From Exophiala sp. HKRS030 (taxonomy: Eukaryota; Ascomycota; Eurotiomycetes; Chaetothyriales; Herpotrichiellaceae), in assembly GCA_023897205.1 (NCBI GenBank), contig JAHWDD010000012.1, forward strand, positions 558,001 to 622,000: a stretch of 64,000 bases of DNA. Direction: 5' to 3'. Below, one piece after another: positions 23,101 through 32,847 of this stretch; position 1 is the stretch's first letter, and each line of letters opens with the position of its first letter. A program made the translations under genes and the position numbers. The notes under the pieces were generated by a model. The model did no database searches. It was not told the DNA's origin and saw nothing but the letters and a program-made list of their open reading frames with translations.

Positions 23101-26100
23101 CGATATATTTTCACCTTGAGCAATGGATCAACGGCACTCCCAGTGGAGATTTCCTTACATTGGCACGGTTGTCAGGTAGAGGAAGTGGATCTATTGATAT
23201 TGCCAGTCCTGCAATGGCCCAGCTAACCCCTCATACAACGGCTCTCCTCGCCTTTTTCCAAAGTGCACAAGACCAAGCGGGTCTCGAAAACATGATACAT
23301 GCCTTGACGAAGGCTGGATTAACAAAATTGAACGTACAGAGACTGCCCGACGGAGTAGCCGCTGCCTTCAACCAGGTCTTATCGTCCAAGAAGTACCGTA
23401 CAATGCAGGCAAACAAAGATGGAGGTCCACTCGAGTCTGGAGGATGGGCTAGTAAAGACGACACGCTACTATTTCTGAATCGACCTCATCTGAACACAAG
23501 TCACGAAGCACTCCGAGACTATCACAGTATCTGTTCGTCTGCTTTAGAAGCAGAAAATCTTCAAAGATGGGACGCATCATCTGAAGCCAGCAGACAGACG
23601 GTAACCAAACTGATTTTTAGCAAAGATCGGCGATTCCCCGAAGCTTCAAAGCTTGTGAACCAAACACGACCTCCGGTGGTGGAATGTACCCCTGAACCAG
23701 AATGGACAGAGGTTGAATTGCTGGATGCGCAAAAAGAACTGGCCCAATATGTCACCCGCCGAACTCTCTCTGTGGCAGCTGGACGCGGCATGATGCATTT
23801 TAATGCTCGAGTTCCACTACTGACAGAACGAGTCTCGATTCCTGCCTTCAGCCTGCAATGCATCATGAAGCCTAGAAATGCCACCGAGAGTACGCAAGCT
23901 ATGACTTTTAGCGCAGATAAAGCATCATTTACAGAGGAAAAAGTATGCTGGGCATTCTTTCACAACGGCGCGTCCATGGGTCTCATGATCTCCAACGATG
24001 CCCAAGGCATTGACACTTCATGGATTTTGTACAATAAACCACCAGAGTTGACCAACCGACACGCCGGTTTCCTCCTTGCATTGGGACTCAACGGCCACCT
24101 CAAAACACTGGCGAAATGGGTTGCTTTTAAATACCTTACGCCCAAGCATACAATGACATCTGTCGGCCTCCTTCTGGGATTGTCGGCATCCTTTCTGGGC
24201 ACAATGGACACTCTCATTACTCGTCTTCTGTCCGTCCATGTCACGCGTCTGCTGCCGCCGGGTGCAGCAGAATTGAACCTATCACCGTTGACGCAGACCA
24301 CAGGAATCATGGGCATAGGCCTGCTTTACTGCAACTCGCAGCACCGCCGAATGTCTGAGGTCATGCTATCTGAGATTGAAAACAGTGACGCCGAGGAAGG
24401 CGCCGCTTCTGATACAATTCTTCGTGACGAAGGGTATAGATTGGCGGCCGGCTTCGCTCTAGGCCTGATCAATCTTGGCCAAGGGAAGAATTTGCATGGT
24501 CTTCACGATATGGGGGTTCTTCAGAGACTTCTTGCCATTGCCGTTGGTACCAAGAACGTGAACATGGTTCACGTTCTTGACCGTGCAACTGCTGGTGCCG
24601 TTATGGCCATAGCCTTCATCTTCCTCAAGACCAATGATGAGGCAGTTGCAAGAAGAGTCGATGTACCGGATACACTTCATCAATTCGACTATGTGCGCCC
24701 CGATATATTCCTTTTACGAACCTTAGCACGCCACCTGATAATGTGGAATTCGATACTTCCAAGCAGCAGCTTTGTGCAGACCTCGCTCCCTGCACCATAT
24801 AGGCATAGGTCCGACCTCAAATCTACCAAACACCTCAGCACCGGGGACATGCCCTTTTTCAATATAGTTGCGGGAGTTTGCTTTGCCATCGGACTAAGGT
24901 TTGCCGGATCACAGCGTAGAGATGCACGCGATTTACTGATATTATACCTGGACCAATTTTTGCGGCTGAGCCGCCTGCCTGCTCATAATTACGACGCACG
25001 TGTGACCTTGAACAGTGTGAGGAATTGTCTGGACACTCTTGCGCTAGCAGTGGCAACGGTGATGGCTGGTTCCGGTGATCTGATTGTCTTGCGGCGCTTA
25101 CGGGCGCTGCATGGACGAACCGACAAGGACACTCCTTTTGGCAGTCACCTTGCTGCACACATGGCTCTTGGTGCTCTGTTTCTAGCCGGTGGAACCAAAA
25201 CATTCGGGACTTCCAACATAGCCGTCGCAAGCTTGTGTATTGCTTTCTATCCGATTTTCCCCAGTGACGTGCTGGATAATCGAGGTCATCTTCAGGCACT
25301 TCGACATCTTTGGGTGCTTGCTGTGGAAAGTCGATGTTTGATCGCTCGAGACGGTGACGCCGGCGGCTCTGTTGTTGGTGGTGTCACTGCATCCATTTTG
25401 TTCAAAGACGGCACAATTCAGGACATTGAGGTTCCCGGTCTCCTACCGGAGCTTGATACCATCAAGTCTATTGAAGTCAAGGGCGAGGGTTTCTGGAATG
25501 CTTGCCTTGATTTCGCAACTAGTGGGACGAAGCTTCGTGACAACATCAAAGCCGAGAATTCTGTGAATGTCATACTCCGCCGTCGAGCTGCATATGACCG
25601 ACCACCTCAAGACCTATTCAATGCAGAGTTGCAGGCCTTGACAGAAGCCCAGGGTATTCCAAGTGTGGATCCGAACTCGACTGCTTCCTATATGAACAGT
25701 ACCGCTGCAGCAGCAACAGGCTCAGCCTCGTCAAGGGCGGGCATCGCCTTTGAGTGGTTGTTTGGTTTGAGCCCTTTCAGAGACTTTGACCATTCCGAAA
25801 GATCACTCTTCCTGGGCGCAGCACCAATAGGCGAGTGGAATGCTGCAGAGTTGTTACAGAATGGGGTGGTCGATTCGAGATTAGAACTCGAGATGGGAAG
25901 TCTCCCATACAAGAATGAGACCGGCTTGTCGGGCCAGAAAGTGCAGAAAGACAAACTGTGGCAATTACGACTCTTATTCGGCTGGCTAGATCGTTGGGAA
26001 AAGGAAGATGAAGAACTTGACAACATGGCGTCTGCTACCTCGGAGGAGAACAAATGGTTCAGTAGCTCCGGTGGAACATGGATCAGAAAAGATTTGATCG

Positions 26101-26186
26101 AGCGATTAAGATGGAATGTATGGAGTTTGACTATGGGAGAGAGTCATAGCGGTGACGGTGCAAAGGACGATGAAGCGATGTGGTGA
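20181..26186 (+). CDS. Anaphase-promoting complex subunit 1 (Apc1/BimE/Cut4)
   Basis: A single uninterrupted frame of 2001 codons, close to the usual ~2000 residues of Apc1. The N-terminal ~600 residues fit the Apc1 beta-propeller; residues ~250-480 contain a Ser/Arg-rich insertion that in other species is phosphorylated in mitosis. The C-terminal third contains the proteasome/cyclosome repeats that mark the family, at about residues 1325-1700, for example TSVGLLLGLSASFLG, GIMGIGLLYCNSQHRRM, RLAAGFALGLINLGQGKN, MAIAFIFLKTNDEAV and AHMALGALFLAGGTKTFG. Apc1 is the largest scaffold of the ubiquitin ligase that destroys securin and cyclins; its Aspergillus orthologue is BimE. The lack of introns over 6 kb is notable beside its intron-bearing neighbours. 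Confidence 0.94.
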   Translation: MTSVQSLGLREPSALQYLVTESILPPDPAPSLYRWSVSQRRQADGYGLVEEEVLITDHCVVWSCNGVVQRVLDLAVEGETISHAFISTFALSQPAEGEIVCKQEELQNVDKRALVAVLKTQIHIFLLSGDTYIVPLSFDIESAHPCPGGFILQRKLESDEDLGNPLQLQQDLSTINETLTSFGGNSSRPSIVLPSSQRWIPQSKLSTSAGMPRTYSYTQLMSELGLVVHSTNRMGEPLDECKALPRTERLLFVSRHDDFDLSYGSEIPPVCLALTIDEKSSFTLWQVSPDVVSKGSERHRSSHNLKPRSSLRKSSNIYRRDQTGTSHPTRRPGDLRESLGVVGDKQYSEGGLFPSTQEQASFQSNDLASQLGPEFGDVGVQTRSARRISSMLARTDLGSAADRGSFNDLGIGAGGRQSLNRTGRRGESIGSFTDRHSFGFRRRSSFPTNTSVFSTGTSFLDMSARGLLEDMDPLKQSTRGEDETYDGAASDLPRDIGFFKLKSFPRSQLSDDVDSLCDIKVVTLQNPNLLHQDTQQPKELYTGIMDKSRQELILVRILVKTRSSRTRKTSLEFKVTEVRKLPGIKDVCKIVDGTIQRLVVLTESRSKIVSLQLEAPWSPPFRFELPPRIAMHDPFTSSYSFSTRKDKDTGLRRSIPGTGVNAQSLLESGTSGQMYVIDQDLRRHAIQLQLAPRDPLVLDILKMCDLVLSSREQESLLVAFWEVSQWLNDKESSAPSDWLAIVVVLFSLAVPFLKTQHRQSTPSHRRKKSALLRSSSGSAIDLTNYDTMHNEDRNTNSHDGLRSPAWAWLHPKNQAISATGGRSKSSSKILNSSAFHERLNEKKNTFIIDAVALAAEYLQSPFGENAFGPEGYLPTSISKDREQRCNTIPSILVGLHLLYEESKLDVTASARSGKANGNLIMVMAQLGSWLQWKDWTASTGSYYQFEAVESDDCVYDLSVIEGLSMPAQPFMPPSIYFHLEQWINGTPSGDFLTLARLSGRGSGSIDIASPAMAQLTPHTTALLAFFQSAQDQAGLENMIHALTKAGLTKLNVQRLPDGVAAAFNQVLSSKKYRTMQANKDGGPLESGGWASKDDTLLFLNRPHLNTSHEALRDYHSICSSALEAENLQRWDASSEASRQTVTKLIFSKDRRFPEASKLVNQTRPPVVECTPEPEWTEVELLDAQKELAQYVTRRTLSVAAGRGMMHFNARVPLLTERVSIPAFSLQCIMKPRNATESTQAMTFSADKASFTEEKVCWAFFHNGASMGLMISNDAQGIDTSWILYNKPPELTNRHAGFLLALGLNGHLKTLAKWVAFKYLTPKHTMTSVGLLLGLSASFLGTMDTLITRLLSVHVTRLLPPGAAELNLSPLTQTTGIMGIGLLYCNSQHRRMSEVMLSEIENSDAEEGAASDTILRDEGYRLAAGFALGLINLGQGKNLHGLHDMGVLQRLLAIAVGTKNVNMVHVLDRATAGAVMAIAFIFLKTNDEAVARRVDVPDTLHQFDYVRPDIFLLRTLARHLIMWNSILPSSSFVQTSLPAPYRHRSDLKSTKHLSTGDMPFFNIVAGVCFAIGLRFAGSQRRDARDLLILYLDQFLRLSRLPAHNYDARVTLNSVRNCLDTLALAVATVMAGSGDLIVLRRLRALHGRTDKDTPFGSHLAAHMALGALFLAGGTKTFGTSNIAVASLCIAFYPIFPSDVLDNRGHLQALRHLWVLAVESRCLIARDGDAGGSVVGGVTASILFKDGTIQDIEVPGLLPELDTIKSIEVKGEGFWNACLDFATSGTKLRDNIKAENSVNVILRRRAAYDRPPQDLFNAELQALTEAQGIPSVDPNSTASYMNSTAAAATGSASSRAGIAFEWLFGLSPFRDFDHSERSLFLGAAPIGEWNAAELLQNGVVDSRLELEMGSLPYKNETGLSGQKVQKDKLWQLRLLFGWLDRWEKEDEELDNMASATSEENKWFSSSGGTWIRKDLIERLRWNVWSLTMGESHSGDGAKDDEAMW

Positions 26187-26332
26187 TTGTAACTCCTGCG
26201 ATCGGTTGTTTAGACCTGAGTCGAGCTTGGCATGTTGATGTTAGGAGATTGTCGACATCAACCATAGTTTACGCAGTTTCAATCTTTACTGACATGACGG
26301 GCGCACAATCACCTCGAAGTCCTCGTGCCATT

Positions 26333-27223
26333 TCACGAAGCATCAAATTCCTCCCGAATTAGATCATTCAACTTTTGCTTTCGTGTTTCTTTCCATTTCT
26401 TGTCCCAAGCTTCGACTTTGCCACCGAGCACGACACAATTTTGAGGTTGCAGCATGACCATGCCTCTGCGAACCATGGTTCCGGGCTTCAGGAGGAGCTT
26501 GCAACCAATAAACATGCCGAAGTCTTCTTGACTTGAAGGTCTCGAATCGCCTTGCGGGCCGGGTAAAAAAGGTACCAATGCCGAGACGGAAATTCCGATT
26601 TTGGGAATTCTGTCAAGTTCAAAGGCCACAGCTTTTGTACCTCGGGCATCTTGAATGATGAGTTTATGTGGTCCAACGCTGATTTTTCTGGCAGATGCGA
26701 ACGACGAAGTCATCGCGGCGCTGGTAGTGGGATTTGTCGTAGTAGTAGCAGTAGTGATAGTCGGGGGAGGTCTAGTGAGGGTGACACCACCAGATCCGTC
26801 GTTGTTCCCCTCCTCCTCCATAATGTCAATCGTACGGATGACTTCTCTCCCACGAACCTCCTCGCCGCGTTCGACACGTTCGATGGCTTCGACCTGACTC
26901 CATTTGCTAGAACCCACGTCCAAGACGTCCAGGACTTGGACGATGACAGTGCCGGAAAGTTGACGCGACTTGACGTTCACGTCGGCTACATCAGCGGGCA
27001 GCAGTAGACCGTCTTGTTCAGGAGAAGAAGCGGAGAGAGAGGTGGTAATGTCACTTGCCAGGATACGAAATTGCGCTGTGGATACAAGTGCTGGTAGAGG
27101 AGGAGGATTCGCTCCACGGGTCGCCAGGAATTCCTCGAGCCAGCGACCGTCGACCGTCAGGTGGTGTTTTGTTTGGAGCGCTAGAGACACTTTTTCGAAA
27201 AGCGGATGGTGGTGAGAAGGCAT
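26333..27223 (-). CDS. RecQ-mediated genome instability protein 1 (Rmi1)
   Basis: One exon, 296 residues. The N-terminus has the DUF1767-type helical region (LQTKHHLTVDGRWLEEFLATR). The second half holds the OB-fold signature of RMI1_N: KLIIQDARGTKAVAFELDRIP, then GMFIGCKLLLKPGTMVRRGMVMLQPQNCVVLGG. A Thr-rich insertion (TITTATTTTNPTTS) separates two parts of the domain. Rmi1 joins the RecQ helicase and topoisomerase III to dissolve double Holliday junctions. The gene converges on APC1, with 146 bp between the stop codons, and shares its upstream region with VPS51. The length suits fungal Rmi1 proteins, which lack the metazoan C-terminal OB fold. Confidence 0.87.
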   Translation of the reverse strand: MPSHHHPLFEKVSLALQTKHHLTVDGRWLEEFLATRGANPPPLPALVSTAQFRILASDITTSLSASSPEQDGLLLPADVADVNVKSRQLSGTVIVQVLDVLDVGSSKWSQVEAIERVERGEEVRGREVIRTIDIMEEEGNNDGSGGVTLTRPPPTITTATTTTNPTTSAAMTSSFASARKISVGPHKLIIQDARGTKAVAFELDRIPKIGISVSALVPFLPGPQGDSRPSSQEDFGMFIGCKLLLKPGTMVRRGMVMLQPQNCVVLGGKVEAWDKKWKETRKQKLNDLIREEFDAS

Positions 27224-27790
27224 GGCAGTGAAAGGATCTCAATCAGCCCCGTTGAGCGGTTCTGCTTGAAGCTTTTCGTTTGGTGTTTCCGTGGCATGAG
27301 GAGAAGAAGGCTCTTTTAACTCATTGAGTGTTTTCCAGGCACAGCAGCAATGATTTTGATATGTAGCATGATTGATTGCCGTTGCAACCTACCGCGCTGG
27401 TGTGGCTGCTGTCCGAGAGGTGAATCGGAGGTATCTGACTTCACCCACTCCGTGTCCTGTAGGATCCTCTTTATTCAGTGGATGTGCGCCTCGAATGAAG
27501 CGTCTCTTTTGATATGAGGTACGGAATACATCCAGCCTAAACTGCGTGGCCGGCAATACCTCGGTTGTACTCTTTATCATACGAGGCTCAACTACGGAGT
27601 ACATTCATCCTTGTACTCGAAGAGGAGTAAAACACATGTATAACACCTGACACCCTCTGCGATCTCTGTTTGCCCCTGCATCTGTACAAAGTACCACGTC
27701 AATTACGATGACTACTAAGTAGTATCAAATCATACTTATTTTCCTCGCCGGTTTGCACAGACAGACTATGCGCCGAAGCCATTGTCCACC
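27224..27790. promoter_or_regulatory. Shared divergent promoter region of RMI1 and VPS51
   Basis: These 567 bp separate two divergent start codons. They contain one copy of the motif TACGGAGTA at 27593-27601. The final ~120 bp before VPS51 is pyrimidine-rich and AT-richer. No coding sequence is supported. Confidence 0.5.
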
Positions 27791-28819
27791 ATGGCCACGA
27801 TAACGTCTCCTCGCAGCGAATCCCCTGCCATAACCATCCCTCGCATCACCTCTCCCTCGATCCCCAGCACGAGTGGAACTCCCGTGTCCTCTGTCCGACC
27901 GTCATTTGATGTTCCGAGGATAACGTCAAACGCTCCTGGCTCTCCTTCGCAACATGCGACACCGGTGTCAGTGTCAAATCCGTCGCAAAGGAGGAATCGT
28001 GCCGCCCTGCGAGACTATTACAACATCAAGAGACCTTCAGGGGCTTCTGGAACGACAGATCTCGGACTGAGCCGCAAAACCAGCATAGCCTCGAACGCCT
28101 CAGACTCGACCGTCGTCACGTCCTCCAGCGCCTTCGTTCCCGAACCTTCGTCGTCGTCCTCCCTGACGGGGCCGCAGCTGGACGACGCCTCTTTCGACGC
28201 CGAAGCTTACGTGACGGAGCTCCTCAAGACGGCCGGTCTGAGGGACATTTTGAGGACCGAGAGTTCACTCGTCAGCGAGATTCGAAACCTCGACGGCGAA
28301 AGAAAGGCCCTGGTCTACGACAACTACAGCAAACTGATCAAGGCCGTGGGCACAATCGCGGAGATGCAAAAGGGGATGCACAAGAAGGAGAGGGATCCAT
28401 CTAACAGACTTCAGATGAGTGTCTTGGGAGTACAGCAGAAAGATACAGCCCCCAATCTGGACGGCGTGGAGAAGTTGGGCGAGAAGTTGGACGCTCTGCT
28501 CAAGATGGTCGAGGACTTGGGTCCGGCACAGCAGCAAGAACCAGTGGCGGTCAAGGCGAGGGAGACGAAACGACAAAAAGAGACGGTCCAGCGGGCTTTG
28601 GACGCCCCTCGTCGACTACGAGCCTTGATTGACAATGACCAAACGCAAGAAGCAGAAAAGGAGTTTGGGTCTGTCAAGGTGCTGCTCGAGCAGTGGAAGG
28701 ACGTTCGGGGTGTGGATGAACTTCGTGAAAAATGTGAGCAAATCATGCGTACATCGGACGTTGATGGCGATTCACCGTCAACACCACACACCACACAAAA
28801 ATCAACAACACCCGATTGA
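27791..28819 (+). CDS. Vps51, subunit of the GARP tethering complex
   Basis: One exon, 342 residues from the ATG at 27791. After a Ser/Pro-rich N-terminus the short motif RRNRAALRDYYNIK appears; in Vps51 proteins a motif of this kind contacts a Golgi SNARE. The Vps51/Vps67 domain follows at about residues 130-200 (DAEAYVTELLKTAGLRDIL, then ERKALVYDNYSKLIKAVGTI), and then a helical region. GARP tethers endosome-derived vesicles at the trans-Golgi network. The segment HKKERDPSNRLQMSVLGVQQ after the domain looks longer than I remember in relatives; I looked for an intron there and found no acceptable donor. It converges on VID27. Confidence 0.9.
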   Translation: MATITSPRSESPAITIPRITSPSIPSTSGTPVSSVRPSFDVPRITSNAPGSPSQHATPVSVSNPSQRRNRAALRDYYNIKRPSGASGTTDLGLSRKTSIASNASDSTVVTSSSAFVPEPSSSSSLTGPQLDDASFDAEAYVTELLKTAGLRDILRTESSLVSEIRNLDGERKALVYDNYSKLIKAVGTIAEMQKGMHKKERDPSNRLQMSVLGVQQKDTAPNLDGVEKLGEKLDALLKMVEDLGPAQQQEPVAVKARETKRQKETVQRALDAPRRLRALIDNDQTQEAEKEFGSVKVLLEQWKDVRGVDELREKCEQIMRTSDVDGDSPSTPHTTQKSTTPD

Positions 28820-29796
28820 GACTAAAGGGTAATTGAACATTCATGCTCTGGCCCCTGCGGCCGTAGGGGAGGGCGTTCACCAAGTGAGCAAGCAGAACCG
28901 CCTAGAGCCTGGGCATCGATTGGACTGGTGAAGAAAGAGCCAGTTGCAAGAAGCGAGACGAACCATACGGCCACACTCTTAGATCTCGAACAAGACTCCT
29001 GCGAACGAGGGAAGAATTCTGGCGTTCCATGTGAACCGACGTCTGTTGAGGAGTGCCGAGGGTCGACTCTTGCTTTCATCTTTGCCTCCTGAGGTGGGAA
29101 TCTCAAAGAAAAGAGTCGCCATGGACCGCGATCAGCTCCTTGTTTCTCGAGTCTACACTCACGTTTCGCTTGTTCGGGCCACGATCGACGAGCACGAATC
29201 GTGACACACTCTAAAGAGGCCTTCCAAGCCCTATTCTCGGGGATTCCTTTTGAAAAATTTCAAGCTGAAAGACAAGCCCCCTTCAGATCTTCTTCTACGA
29301 GGCAAAACCTACCCCGGACAAATCACAGTTTTCACCCCAACAATGGGCCGTGGGCCGACCTTACCTGAGATGCAGAGTCAGTGCCCTACCTTGTCCGCAG
29401 ATGCACGTGGTCGAATCTCCTTGAGACCAAACAAACATCTCCAGCTTCCGAGTCACGACTCACCAAGGTGACACGGCCGGGAACAATCAGATTACGCACA
29501 GAGAACGAAAAGTCCACTTTCAGGATAATTGATCATTGTGTCTCACAAGCACATATCGTCGTGTGCACTAAACTACCTACATACTATCTACCCAAGGCAT
29601 TCGCGTGGCCTGCGCACATAGAAAAGTGTCAGGGGGTATCGAAACAAACAAAAGCAGGCTCGCTGTAATGAAATTCCTAAAATGTGTGGTGTCCTGACCA
29701 CACAGTTTCTTCACTCCAAAAAAATCCCCTATCGAAACATTTGTCTTGGAATCGTGACTTCCCATGCAAACTCTCTGGACTCCTTATTACTCCATA
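28820..29796. other. Convergent spacer between VPS51 and VID27
   Basis: These 977 bp are 3' flank of both neighbours. A CACGTG hexamer occurs at 29404-29409. Short reading frames (up to ~95 codons) have no recognisable content, and no RNA gene is seen. Confidence 0.45.
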
Positions 29797-32269
29797 CTAA
29801 TATGGACTGTTCACAATTTCGTCCCGCAAATGACTTTGTCGGCCACTGCGGCGAGGTGTAGCCAACCCTCCAGCACTCAGCCTCGTGGCTGGTCCAGCTA
29901 TACTTTCCCTCGTTGGCTTCTTGAAACTCTTCCGACTAACCATGTCGACTTCGTTTGGTAGGGCCAGAATGACATTCTTGTCTGATCCAAATTCGAAATT
30001 ATCCGCCATAACCTTGTCGCCGTATCGCTTGATCTGATAAGGATCTTTGTTACCAGCGACGACCTTCTTAAGGTTCCAGGTGACGAGGAACGGTCCTGTC
30101 GAGGTGATGATGCTTGTTTCGGGGTTGTCTGGTGAGGCGTTGAACTTAGCCGGGGTGAAGGAAAGAGGAGCCTTCGTCTCATGTTGGAATTGTGCGACGT
30201 GACTCGGGGTCAGAGCAAGACGGCGTGGCTGAGGCTTGCTATCTTTGGCAAAAGAGCGCTCAAAGCCCAGTTTGCCTTCATATCTGCCGTCCTTCTGCAA
30301 AGTGTCGATCAAAAGTAGATATGTGCGGCATGTAGCAAGGAGCCATCGTCCATCGGCACTGACATCAAGACCAATGATAGATTCACCGAGAGCAGGAATG
30401 TGAGTCTTAGCGTTAACACCCAAGCGGTCAAAGAGACGGACGTCACCTTTGTTGGATGCGACTGCGACATGTCCTTTTTCTGTCGTGGCTGCAGCGGAAA
30501 AGTCGTTCTTGGAGACGTATTGTTTCAATTGAGCCTCGACGAGCTTGTTACCAGCCACACGAGGATCTATTCGGAAGAGAGCATTCCGGCTGTGACCAAT
30601 GAATGGCTGCGCCGACGTCTGCTGGGCGAACTTGGTCTCTGGCACAAAATTCGTCACCGGGATATCGTCATGGACTTTCCACTCGTCGATGATCTTGCCG
30701 TATTCCAGATCCATACGGTAGAGGGCGTTGGGATTGGTGTCGTCTTGTAAGACCATGTTCTGGTCTTCCGAGTGCAACATGACTTTGTTTGGTCTGAATA
30801 GTTTGCCTTTGGGTGTTTCGACCTTGGAAATATTGGTTGTGAATTCAAGATGTCGATTCGGAAGATGCTTGAAGACACCGATTTTGGAACCTCGAATGAC
30901 GAACGATCGGTCATGTTTGGTGCCGACAGCCAACTGTGAATTGACATTGCCGTCACTGTCATGCAGATCGAGATCGTCCTCGGATTCATCTGTGTCGTAG
31001 TGCTCACTTCTCTGACCTCCATCGGTATCCTCGTCCTCTTCGTCTTCCTCGTCTTCCTCAGCCTCTTCTGGAACGTCGTCCATTGTCAGCTCATTGAAAG
31101 CTTCAAAGACATACTCTCGATCTGGTTCATTGACCTTTGCCCACTTCATTTCATTGAGTTGTTCCCACAATGCTTGCATGATACCTTCTTGGAAGTTCTC
31201 AAGTGTAGCTTGGTCGTGAAATCGTAGAAGCCAAGAATACGCTGAACCGTCATCGGTGTAATGGTTGAAAATTGCTGATAGGTATTCAAAGTTGAATACT
31301 GGGTTAATATCAGCAACAATTTGTTGGCCGAGCCATTCACGGCCGTCAGAACTTGTAATCTGCAGCCAATATTGCCACTTTCCAAGATCGGTAACAACAG
31401 CGAAGACGGAAGCATCCTGTAAGATGAAGGTTGATGTTTGAAAATCAAAGAGATGTAACTCGGCTTTCTGCTTGGTCAATACCTCTCCGGAGGCTGGTGC
31501 GGACTTTGCTGAAGGTGGTGCAGTAGATGTCGAGACAACATCTGTTGTCGTCGACTCATTCGTTTTGCGTGGAGATTTTACATCCTTGGCCATACGCTCA
31601 GCTGACTCCTTTGAGGTAGGCATGTCGTCCTTGGTAGGAGAAACCGAGCTGGCAGCCGGAATGGCGTCCTCGTTGTCAAAATAAAACTCCCTGAGTTCGG
31701 GATCGGTTGCCTTTTGAGCTGACTTGCGATATTTCCGTTCGTACTGACAATCGATTGCAGCCAGCAAGAATGTTTGAATCTTTTCTTGTTGAATCGAAGT
31801 GTCACAGACGAATTCGTAGAGATCGCCGGGATCACCGCTTAGATCTCGCCAAGCCAAAATGGTTTCTCCGCCAGATCTCTTTTCGGATCTGAAATGTAGG
31901 TCTTGATCAAGCAGGAATGTCTTTTCGTCTTTGTCCAAGGCGTCAACTCCTTCGTCCTCATCGTCTTCTGCCAGTTCCTCTTCTCCTTCCTCGTATGCTC
32001 GCTGTATTACCAGCTGGTATTGAAACTCTTGACCAGTTCGTCGAATACTCGCGACGGCGTCTTTGTAGATTAATTCGGAGTAGCCTTTCGGTGAGAGGGG
32101 TCGGACCAGATAGAGCTGGCCTTGAGGAATCTCGGTAATGACCTCTTTGGAAACGTCTCCAAAGAGATATTTGCTCACTGTATTTTAAGAGGTCAGTGTC
32201 AGTTGAGTGTTTGCGATTTCGAACAAAGGAACAGGACCAGAGGGTCATACCATTTTTGATCATGAACAT
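29797..32269 (-). CDS. VID27 family cytoplasmic protein (vacuolar import and degradation)
   Basis: Two exons on the minus strand, 32269-32251 and 32177-29797, give 799 residues. The first exon codes only MFMIKN plus one base; splicing yields MFMIKNVSKYLFGDVSKE, the usual family start. The N-terminal domain includes the highly conserved QLYLVRPLSPKGYSELIYKD. A PH-like middle domain follows, then a very acidic linker (EEAEEDEEDEEDEDTDGG), then the C-terminal Vid27 propeller (MDLEYGKIIDEWKV; FAQQTSAQPFIGHSRNALF; SADGRWLLATCRTYLLLID). Vid27 was named from yeast vacuolar import and degradation of gluconeogenic enzymes; its biochemical role is not settled. It is divergent from OXR1. Confidence 0.95.
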
Positions 32270-32847
32270 GATGAAGATGTGGCGGTGAAATGAGGGGCGT
32301 CGCCTCAGTTACGTGTGACCAAACCCCTGGAGGCGGGTGCCCTGAGACTGAGAAAGAGAGTGATTCAAGATTCTTGTGTAGTTTGAAGCAAATGTTCTTG
32401 CAGAGATAGAAGAATGGAAAGACAACTAAGTAATTTGTTGACAGAGGGGCAAGTTTTTGTCCAACGATTCAAGATGGATGTTGCCATGACGCAAACGCTA
32501 GGCTACAGGCGCAATAGAGAGAATAGTACGCTCACTAGTGCCCTTCAAGCTTCAGCCTTGCGCGGGTATACCTCCAGGCTGACGAATTATGAGCCCTGTA
32601 TCAAAACATTAGTGAGACTAAAGAGGTCAACGATGCTAGTGCCAGGCTGTTGCCACTAATGCTCAGGAGTCTAATGGACTAATGAGGCTGAAACAAACAT
32701 CTGCCTGCGCCCTTACTTTCGCGTATAAGGAGTATAAGACCATTTCTACGGGGGCAGGGCGATATCCATTGCAAGGCATTGCGCACTTTCGCCGTTGTAT
32801 CCGTTCTACTGTCGTTGGCGACTTTATGCGTGTTTCAGAGCCTCCAA
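32270..32847. promoter_or_regulatory. Divergent promoter region of VID27 and OXR1
   Basis: These 578 bp lie between two divergent start codons. No consensus box stands out. The OXR1 frame stays open for 23 codons upstream of its first ATG, but I see no earlier methionine. Confidence 0.45.

Noticed and set aside
28360..28460. Possible intron inside VPS51
   Set aside because: No GT donor pairs with a usable acceptor at realistic length; a GC-AG option would give only 37 nt. The open frame is kept.
29250..29471. Possible tRNA or small gene in the VPS51-VID27 spacer
   Set aside because: I searched for A-box and B-box sequences and a cloverleaf and found none; the reading frame has no recognisable content.
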